Positions 58,473-64,000 of a DNA stretch of 64,000 nt are shown here, in pieces. The number at the start of each line of letters is the position of its first letter. The stretch's first letter is position 1. The position numbers were made by a program, and so were the translations under genes. Under the pieces are notes generated by a model. It was given only the letters and a program-made list of their open reading frames with translations. It searched no databases and was not told the origin of the DNA. Origin of the DNA: Terrimonas_A sp051954695 (GTDB taxonomy: Bacteria > Bacteroidota > Bacteroidia > Chitinophagales > Chitinophagaceae); NCBI GenBank assembly GCA_051954695.1, contig JBQCHL010000003.1, positions 15,674-79,673 on the forward strand. The letters run 5' to 3'.

Positions 58473-59648
58473 TTACTTGTATTCAATCATCCCCGCCACT
58501 GTTTTCACAGTAAGGCGGGCTTGTTTTTGAGCCTCTTCCACCCTGCCGATAATGCGGGCTTCCACGCCAAAGCTTTCTGAAATACTGATCAGTTTTGCTG
58601 CATCTTTTTCTGTAGTATAAATTTCAAGCCGGGTGCCCATGTTGAATACCTGGTACATTTCCCGCTCGTCTGCTCCACTGGCTTTTTGAATAAGATCGAA
58701 GATTATAGGAGGAGTAAACAAATTATCTTTCAGGATATGTACATTTTCCGGTACATATTTCAGGCATTTGGTTTGACCGCCACCGCTGCAATGGATCAAT
58801 CCTTTAATGCTGTCGAAATGGTTTTCCAGCAATTCTTTCAGCACCGGAGCAAATGTGCGGGTGGGAGAAAGCAACAACTGACCAATACTCAATTTCTTTC
58901 CGTCAACCTCTACTTCATCCTTCATCCGATGGGGGCCAATATAAACCACTGAATCGTCGAGCGAGTTATCAAATGATTCAGGAAAGCGCTGTCCATAGCT
59001 CTTATGCAGCACGTCGTGCCTTGCACTGGTAAGACCGTTGCTGGCAAGCCCGCTGTTATACGCTGTTTCATATTTCGCCTGGCCAAACCCTGCAAGCCCC
59101 ACGATCACCTGGCCGGCTTCGATCTTTTCGTTGGTGATCAGTTTCGTTTTGGGCCAGCGCGCCGTCATGGTTCCATTTACTGCCATGGTCCTCACCACAT
59201 CGCCCACATCGGCCGTTTCTCCGCCCATATAGGTGATGTTGACCCCGAATTGCTTCATAGTGTCGAAGAACTCCTGGCTGCCATTGATCACGGCTTCCAG
59301 CACTTCAGCAGGAATTAATTGTTTATTGCGGTCGATCGTGGAGGAAAACAATAGCTGGTCATAGATGCCTACACAAAGCAGGTCGTCGAGGTTCATTACA
59401 ATCGCATCCTGTGCAATCCCTTTCCACACGGAAAGATCGCCAGTCTCCTTCCAGTAGAGATAAGCGAGTATACTTTTCGTACCGGCGCCATCGGCGTGCA
59501 TCACGTTCACCCAGTTGTCATCGCCACACAGCACATCTGCATAGATTTTGCAAAAAGCTTTGGGATAAAGACCTTTATCAAGTTTTTTGGTGGCAGCATG
59601 CACTTCTTCCTTCTGTGCAGAAACGCCGCGTTTGGTATACAGGCTCAT
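58473..59648 (-). CDS. purM: Phosphoribosylformylglycinamidine cyclo-ligase
   Basis: Closes the imidazole ring of 5-aminoimidazole ribonucleotide in purine synthesis. The 391-residue protein shows MHADGAGTKSILAYLYWKE (N-terminal ATP-binding), ITYMGGETADVGDVV, LIHCSGGGQTKCLKY and YQVFNMGTRLEIY, with the family's G-rich motifs. It is longer than the ~345 residue enterobacterial enzyme, as usual for the Bacteroidota form. The start is ATG at 59648 with a TAGTTTTG -7 element 16 bases upstream; the gene is divergent from ribF. Confidence 0.94.
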   Translation of the reverse strand: MSLYTKRGVSAQKEEVHAATKKLDKGLYPKAFCKIYADVLCGDDNWVNVMHADGAGTKSILAYLYWKETGDLSVWKGIAQDAIVMNLDDLLCVGIYDQLLFSSTIDRNKQLIPAEVLEAVINGSQEFFDTMKQFGVNITYMGGETADVGDVVRTMAVNGTMTARWPKTKLITNEKIEAGQVIVGLAGFGQAKYETAYNSGLASNGLTSARHDVLHKSYGQRFPESFDNSLDDSVVYIGPHRMKDEVEVDGKKLSIGQLLLSPTRTFAPVLKELLENHFDSIKGLIHCSGGGQTKCLKYVPENVHILKDNLFTPPIIFDLIQKASGADEREMYQVFNMGTRLEIYTTEKDAAKLISISESFGVEARIIGRVEEAQKQARLTVKTVAGMIEYK

Positions 59649-59664
59649 GCTTGAATTTAAGGCG

Positions 59665-59672
59665 CAAAACTA
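59665..59672 (-). promoter_or_regulatory. -7 element TAGTTTTG of purM
   Basis: Exact TAnnTTTG match on the minus strand, 16 bases upstream of the ATG. The divergent ribF has a near-match, TATCTTCG, at 59703-59710, 9 bases before its own ATG. Confidence 0.5.
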
Positions 59673-59719
59673 GCTAAAATGTCTGAGTTAAGTATCGTTA
59701 ACTATCTTCGCATTTCTTT

Positions 59720-60655
59720 ATGCAAATTCACAAAAACCTGGATCAGTTACCGGAATTCCGGAACGCAGTGGTAACGATCGGCACTTTCGACGGGGTACAT
59801 GCCGGCCACCGGCAGATCATAGATGAACTGACACGCGAAGCCCGCGCCATTAACGGGGAAACGGTGATCATTACGTTTCATCCCCACCCCCGCAAAATCG
59901 TTTCCTCTACCATACTGGGCATCCGCCTGATCAATACCCTTGAAGAAAAGATCGAACTGCTGGAGCAGTTGGGCGTCGATCACCTGGTGATAGTCCCCTT
60001 TACCGACGCTTTTGCCAATCAGCAGGCTGAAGACTACGTGGAGCATTTCCTGGTAAAGCGGTTCCGCCCGCACACCATCATTATCGGTTATGACCATCGC
60101 TTTGGCAGGGAACGGAAGGGTGATTACCGCCTGCTGGAATTGCTGGCGCCACGTTTTCGCTACCAGCTCAAAGAAATCCCCAAACATATACTCGATGAAA
60201 TAGCTATCAGTTCAACCCGCATCCGCGAAGCGCTGCTTGAAGGCAGGGTTGAAACTGCTGATAAACTGCTGGGTTATGAATTCTTCTTTTCAGGCACTGT
60301 GGTCGACGGAGATAAACTGGGCAGGAAACTGGGTTACCCCACTGCCAATATCCACGTGCCGGATGAAGAAAAGATCATCCCGGGCAATGGTATCTATGCC
60401 GTGTATGCTACCATCCCGCAGCATAAGGATGGCCAGCGTTTGAAGGGGATGATGAGCATAGGCTTCCGCCCTACAGTGGACGGTAAGAAAAGGGTAATTG
60501 AAGTAAACCTCTTTGATTTCAACCAGGACATTTACGGACTTACCTTGCGCATCTATGTAAAAAAATATCTCCGCGAGGAGATAAAATTTGATTCGCTGGA
60601 AGCGTTGGTGAAGCAGATCGACCAGGATAAAATAGATAGTCTTAAAGTATTATAG
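59720..60655 (+). CDS. ribF: Bifunctional riboflavin kinase/FMN adenylyltransferase
   Basis: Makes FMN and FAD from riboflavin. The 311-residue protein has an N-terminal adenylyltransferase domain with TIGTFDGVHAGHRQII, TFHPHPRKIV, GYDHRFGRERKGD and ISSTRIREALLEG, and a C-terminal kinase domain with GRKLGYPTANIHVPDE, GIYAVYA and VNLFDFNQDIYG. The FAD-dependent dehydrogenase encoded at 9776 depends on this product. It is divergent from purM and followed by a palindromic repeat acting as probable terminator. Confidence 0.96.
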   Translation: MQIHKNLDQLPEFRNAVVTIGTFDGVHAGHRQIIDELTREARAINGETVIITFHPHPRKIVSSTILGIRLINTLEEKIELLEQLGVDHLVIVPFTDAFANQQAEDYVEHFLVKRFRPHTIIIGYDHRFGRERKGDYRLLELLAPRFRYQLKEIPKHILDEIAISSTRIREALLEGRVETADKLLGYEFFFSGTVVDGDKLGRKLGYPTANIHVPDEEKIIPGNGIYAVYATIPQHKDGQRLKGMMSIGFRPTVDGKKRVIEVNLFDFNQDIYGLTLRIYVKKYLREEIKFDSLEALVKQIDQDKIDSLKVL

Positions 60656-60666
60656 TAGTTCATGAA

Positions 60667-60730
60667 TCCCACAAAGACACAAAGAGCACAAAGAAAAAAT
60701 ATCCTTTGTGCTCTTTGTGTCTTTGTGGGA
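60667..60730. repeat. Perfect 27-bp palindrome of the CACAAAG family
   Basis: Bases 60667-60693 are the exact reverse complement of 60704-60730 with a 10-base AT-rich loop. The arm holds CCCACAAAGACACAAAGAGC, differing at one base of the core from the repeat at 6142. It lies between the convergent ribF and lipoprotein genes. Confidence 0.9.
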
Positions 60731-60738
60731 CAAAACTT

Positions 60739-61482
60739 CTAGTATTCTATCTTGAATTCCATCTTCGTTGCATCATCAAAAAAGTCTGACATATCGGTTT
60801 CAATTGTCACTTTCTTTTTGTCGTCAGAAAGTTTGGCACTGGCACCCTCCACTTTTTTGGCGGGACGGGGCAGGTTGATCACGATCTTACTGGAGATCGG
60901 CATTCCCTGTTCGCTTACTTCCTTCAATGCCTGTGCACCTTTATCGTCTCCGATAGCTGCATATTTTTCTTTGTTCAGTTTTCTTTCAATAAGGCCGGCG
61001 CTGTAGGTGGTAGTAAAATAATCATCAATAGACGCCTGGGGCATTTCATCATCCGGCACGCCTGCATTTTTACCGCTCATTGATTTCATCCCTTCCTGGG
61101 CCATTTTGCCGGATAATTTATCCAGTTTAGCCAGCTCACCGATATTGGTAAAAGGGAAATTCATTTTTGCAATGAATTTGTCGTCTTCCATGTTTATGAT
61201 CATATTCATGGTGCCTTTTTTAACCAGCTCCTTTTCTTCCGGAGTTGCTCCGTCCAGGCTGTCTGCCAGGCTTGCAAAAGACATCGTGGTATCGATCGCT
61301 TTCTGGCTTTTCATCTCCTCTCCTTTTCCTGACATTTTTGCAATGCCGATAAGCTGGCTCATGTCCACTGTTGTGCTCATAGAACCATCACCATTGCTGC
61401 CGATAACGATCTCACGGGTGGTTTCGCAACTCGTCAAAAAGAACAGGGCTGCTGCTAAGGATAAAAAAGAAAGTCTTTTCAT
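60739..61482 (-). CDS. Lipoprotein of unknown function
   Basis: A 247-residue lipoprotein with lipobox FLTSC (Cys19). The mature part begins ETTREIVIGSNGDGSMSTTVD and continues with alternating short strands and charged helices (PEEKELVKKGTMNMIINMEDD), ending in DMSDFFDDATKMEFKIEY. It has no motif I recognise. The composition (Met, Lys, Asp, Ser) suggests a soluble periplasmic domain tethered to a membrane. It is followed by the CACAAAG palindrome at 60667. Confidence 0.8.
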   Translation of the reverse strand: MKRLSFLSLAAALFFLTSCETTREIVIGSNGDGSMSTTVDMSQLIGIAKMSGKGEEMKSQKAIDTTMSFASLADSLDGATPEEKELVKKGTMNMIINMEDDKFIAKMNFPFTNIGELAKLDKLSGKMAQEGMKSMSGKNAGVPDDEMPQASIDDYFTTTYSAGLIERKLNKEKYAAIGDDKGAQALKEVSEQGMPISSKIVINLPRPAKKVEGASAKLSDDKKKVTIETDMSDFFDDATKMEFKIEY

Positions 61483-61545
61483 GTTTTATTATTTGATACG
61501 CGCAAGATAAGTTGTTGGAGAAACAAAAAAAATAAAACCCGTTCC

Positions 61546-62544
61546 TCAGGCCACGATTTTATATACCATTTCCTTCAGCAGGGAAGCGTCTTCCGTACCG
61601 GCCGCATTGATCCCTATGCTTTTGAGATTGTACTGGTGAAGAAGCAGCAATATTTTTTCCACACCATTGTAATCGTAGGTCCTGGCGGCCTGCATATAAT
61701 CCTTTACAAAAAAAGGACTGACGCCGAGTGCGGAAGCCACCGCTTTTTCGTCCTGCGAGCCGGCACCGAAAACCATGAACACTTTACTGAAAAAACTATA
61801 CAGGGAAGGAAGCACCAGTTGGATCGGTGCAGCTTTGGGATTGGATTCAAAATACTGGATGATGCGGATGCTTTTGGACAGATCTTTTTTTGCCAGGGCG
61901 GCCTGCAATTCAAATACATTGAAATCCTTGCTGACCCCTACGAATTCCTCAATATCTTCTTCGGTTATATTCTTGCGTTTGCCGAGATTGACAGAAATTT
62001 TTTCGATCTCATTTTCGATCCTGCTCAGGTCATTGCCGATATGATCGATCAAAAGCGCCAGGCCTTTTGGGGAAATAGTGAGCTCTTTTGAGCGAAGCAG
62101 TTCCTGTGTCCATTCAGGCAACTGGCTGTCGTAGATCTTTTTGGTGCTGATGAAAACGCCTTTTTCCTTAAGCGTTTTGGCAAATTTGGTGCGGCCGTCT
62201 ACTTTCTTGTCTTTATACGATACCACGAATACGGTTGAAGCCAAAGGATTTTCTACGTAACCTTCCAGCTTTTCAACATCACGCATTTGCTGGGCTTCTT
62301 TTAACAACACCACTTGCCGTTCTGCAAACATGGGATATCGCCTGCAGGCATTCACGATATCAGCCCAGGAAGAATCCCTGCCGTAAAAAACCGAAAGATT
62401 AAATGAAGCTTCGCTTTCGGGAAGGAGGTGATGCTCTGCATAATCCATTACTTTATCAATAAAATATTCTTCCTCTCCTTCAAGCCAATAGACAGGTTTG
62501 AACACTCCCTTTTTCCATTCCGCTATGATTTTTTCAACCGCCAT
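61546..62544 (-). CDS. holA: DNA polymerase III subunit delta
   Basis: Clamp-loader subunit that opens the sliding clamp. The 332-residue protein matches the delta family: KPVYWLEGEEEYFIDKVMDY near the N terminus (clamp-loader AAA+-like fold without a Walker A), VVLLKEAQQM, IDHIGNDLSRIENEIEKI and the collar-domain region FNVFELQAALAKKDLSKSI. It is divergent from the coiled-coil membrane protein gene. The start is ATG at 62544; the next gene on this strand, the lipoprotein, begins 63 bases beyond its stop. Confidence 0.93.
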   Translation of the reverse strand: MAVEKIIAEWKKGVFKPVYWLEGEEEYFIDKVMDYAEHHLLPESEASFNLSVFYGRDSSWADIVNACRRYPMFAERQVVLLKEAQQMRDVEKLEGYVENPLASTVFVVSYKDKKVDGRTKFAKTLKEKGVFISTKKIYDSQLPEWTQELLRSKELTISPKGLALLIDHIGNDLSRIENEIEKISVNLGKRKNITEEDIEEFVGVSKDFNVFELQAALAKKDLSKSIRIIQYFESNPKAAPIQLVLPSLYSFFSKVFMVFGAGSQDEKAVASALGVSPFFVKDYMQAARTYDYNGVEKILLLLHQYNLKSIGINAAGTEDASLLKEMVYKIVA

Positions 62545-62780
62545 AATGCGCTAAGATACAGGCTTTAGCCTTTTCTTTGTGGAAGCTGCCAGGAAGTTTT
62601 CCCCGCCGGCAAAAAAGTTTCTGGCACGGTTTTCGGAATTGTGTTGCGCGAAGACACCCGATGCCGTTGTTAACCTTGGAAAAAACCACTTATCTATCTG
62701 AAAATCTACTATTCATTTAGCGAAACTTTGGCATTACATTTAAAATTTTAAACATTTTAGAAATTTAAAAACCCATCTAT

Positions 62781-63758
62781 ATGACAAACACGAATTATCC
62801 ATCTGCTACGCCGCAAAATCAGCCACCACAGAACCGCGGCAACCGCAACTTACTGATAGGTATTCTTGCAGCCGCTCTGCTTGGTACCTGGGGTTATCTC
62901 CTTTGGGATAAAAATAACTCCGGCGAAAAATTGCAGGTGGCGCAAACTCAATCAGACAGCTACATGACTCAACGCGATTCACTGAAGCTGATGTATGATG
63001 AAGCTGAAATGCGTCTCGACTCCATTACCGGAGCCAACAATAACCTGCAAGGTGAAAAAACAGCTCTGCAAAAAGATATCGATGCTAAAAAAGCAGAAAT
63101 CCGCAGCATCCTCAGCAAAAAGAATGCTTCTGATGCTGAACTGGCAAGAGCCCGTACCCTCATTTCAGAACTGAATGATAAGATCGGTAGCCTGGAGCAG
63201 GAAGTATCAAGGCTGACTGGTGAAAACCAGGAGCTGACCGCCAACAACACTCAGTTGACTACTGAAAAACAAACCCTGGAACAAAACCTGCAAACTTCCT
63301 CTGCTGAAAAAGAAGCATTGGCACAAACTGTTGACGTAGGTTCTACTTTCAGCGCTTCCAACATCCAGATCACACCGATCAATGAAAAGAAAAATGGTAA
63401 AGAGAAAGTAAGCACTACCGCTAAAAGAGTAGACAAACTGGTAGTTTCTTTTGATGTTGAGAACCGTATCGCTAAATCAGGCCCTGCTGACATGTATATC
63501 ATGGTAACAGCTCCCGACGGTAAAGTAATTTCTGATCCTTCACTGGGTTCAGGCACACTCACTACCCGCGCTGATGGCGACAAACCCTTTACTACTAAAG
63601 TTCCTGTAGAATACGAACAAGGCACACGCAAAGCAGTGCAGTTCCCAATCCGTCAGGAAGACTTCCAAAGAGGAGATTACAAAATTGAAATTTATCATAA
63701 CGGGTTCAAAATCGGTGAAGGCACCAGAACTCTGAAAAAAGGTGGTTTATTCGGTTAA
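62781..63758 (+). CDS. Membrane-anchored coiled-coil protein of unknown function
   Basis: A 325-residue protein: a short Asn/Gln/Pro-rich cytosolic leader, one membrane helix (NLLIGILAAALLGTWGYLLW, about 23-42), a long coiled coil (about 55-185, with heptads such as LISELNDKIGSLEQEVSRLT) and a C-terminal beta-rich domain (about 215-315; VVSFDVENRIAKSGPADMYI, VPVEYEQGTRKAVQFPI). The layout suggests a type II membrane protein with a periplasmic adhesive or scaffold domain. No named family is recognised. A terminator follows. Confidence 0.8.
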   Translation: MTNTNYPSATPQNQPPQNRGNRNLLIGILAAALLGTWGYLLWDKNNSGEKLQVAQTQSDSYMTQRDSLKLMYDEAEMRLDSITGANNNLQGEKTALQKDIDAKKAEIRSILSKKNASDAELARARTLISELNDKIGSLEQEVSRLTGENQELTANNTQLTTEKQTLEQNLQTSSAEKEALAQTVDVGSTFSASNIQITPINEKKNGKEKVSTTAKRVDKLVVSFDVENRIAKSGPADMYIMVTAPDGKVISDPSLGSGTLTTRADGDKPFTTKVPVEYEQGTRKAVQFPIRQEDFQRGDYKIEIYHNGFKIGEGTRTLKKGGLFG

Positions 63759-63782
63759 AAGCAGTTGCAACTCCTGCAACAC

Positions 63783-63818
63783 GACCGCGTCACTTTCAAG
63801 TGAGGCGGTCTTTTTTTT
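63783..63818 (+). terminator. Terminator after the coiled-coil membrane protein gene
   Basis: GACCGC-GTCAC pairs with GTGA-GGCGGTC (one mismatch) and is followed by a run of eight T. Confidence 0.88.
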
Positions 63819-63884
63819 GCGTTAGCCGATGATCGAATGGCCGATGCCCGTTAATACGCAAGCCCGACAAAGAGTTCATTTTCT

Positions 63885-64000
63885 ATTGTCACCTGGCCCT
63901 GTTTTAGAAATTTTGCGGTTATTGAACACTAACCCCGGGGGTCTCCTAAACTTTGCGGAGACCCCGGCTCTTATATTCTTTGAACTATATGTGTCCTGAA
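63885..64000. repeat. Structured repeat related to the centre of the 25649 element, cut by the window edge
   Basis: It starts TTGTCACCTGGCCCTGTTTT like GTCACCCTGCCCTGGTTTAG at 25689 and has a central hairpin CGGGGTCTCC/GGAGACCCCG where the other copy has GCCTGTCTCC/GGAGACAGGC, so the stem pairing is kept while bases change. The distal part CTCTTATATTCTTTGAAC also aligns. The right end is outside the window. Confidence 0.6.

Overview
The window is chromosomal DNA of a member of the Bacteroidota, most likely family Chitinophagaceae (Chitinophaga/Niastella-like). This rests on the gene content: a DUF4270 lipoprotein, a GSCFA protein, a TonB-dependent outer-membrane receptor, a type IX secretion (T9SS) sorting domain, a BlaI/M56 pair, Bacteroidota-type MiaE, PurM and RhlE, and repeated use of the Bacteroidota -7 promoter element TAnnTTTG close upstream of start codons. 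Coding density is high. I see no phage, plasmid, insertion sequence or CRISPR array. Most genes are core housekeeping genes and there is no clear genomic island.

Layout. 0-9.6 kb: 3' part of a TPR protein, gpsA, a small exported protein, an acidic small protein, a secreted Xaa-Pro aminopeptidase, an aldo/keto reductase, the RNA helicase rhlE and an exported type I pullulanase. 9.7-13 kb: a GMC flavoprotein dehydrogenase with a cysteine cluster, paired with a lipoprotein/Tat-type small subunit, then a methyltransferase. 13-25 kb: an EF-G2-like GTPase, dnaG, a CYTH protein, an M48 lipoprotein protease, plsY, prmA, pnp and rpsO. 25-34.7 kb: miaE, galK, a GSCFA protein, an HMG-CoA-lyase-like gene, rlmB, a Nudix hydrolase, metK, then a DUF4270 lipoprotein with a short GT5-like protein. 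34.8-42.8 kb: panC, panD, a flippase-like membrane protein, ppk1, ppx, panB and an ALDH7-type dehydrogenase, all on the plus strand, so coenzyme A precursor synthesis is interleaved with polyphosphate metabolism. 42.9-50 kb: an OmpA/TSP3 protein, a subtilase, a DinB-like protein, a tail-specific protease, tRNA-His and a DUF445 protein. 50-64 kb: a TonB-dependent receptor, two overlapping glycosyltransferases, ftsE, a blaI-M56 operon, purM divergent from ribF, a lipoprotein, holA and a coiled-coil membrane protein.

The most unusual items are the following. (1) The M56 protease at 56343-58427 combines a BlaR1-like membrane protease with two degenerate TonB-plug-like modules, repeated SusC-like EVTVVGYG motifs and a C-terminal T9SS type-A sorting domain. 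It sits behind a BlaI repressor gene and two spaced operator-like palindromes. (2) The GMC dehydrogenase and its small subunit resemble direct-electron-transfer FAD dehydrogenases with a 'hitchhiker' exporter subunit. (3) The GT5-like protein lacks both the ADP-glucose-binding motif and the C-terminal domain. (4) The -7 element of metK lies in the centre of a DNA palindrome. (5) Several families of intergenic palindromic repeats are present, one of which supplies the galK stop codon.

Start codons were moved inward wherever a later ATG gives a better-conserved or signal-peptide N terminus. All functional calls come from motif recognition by eye; no database search was run.
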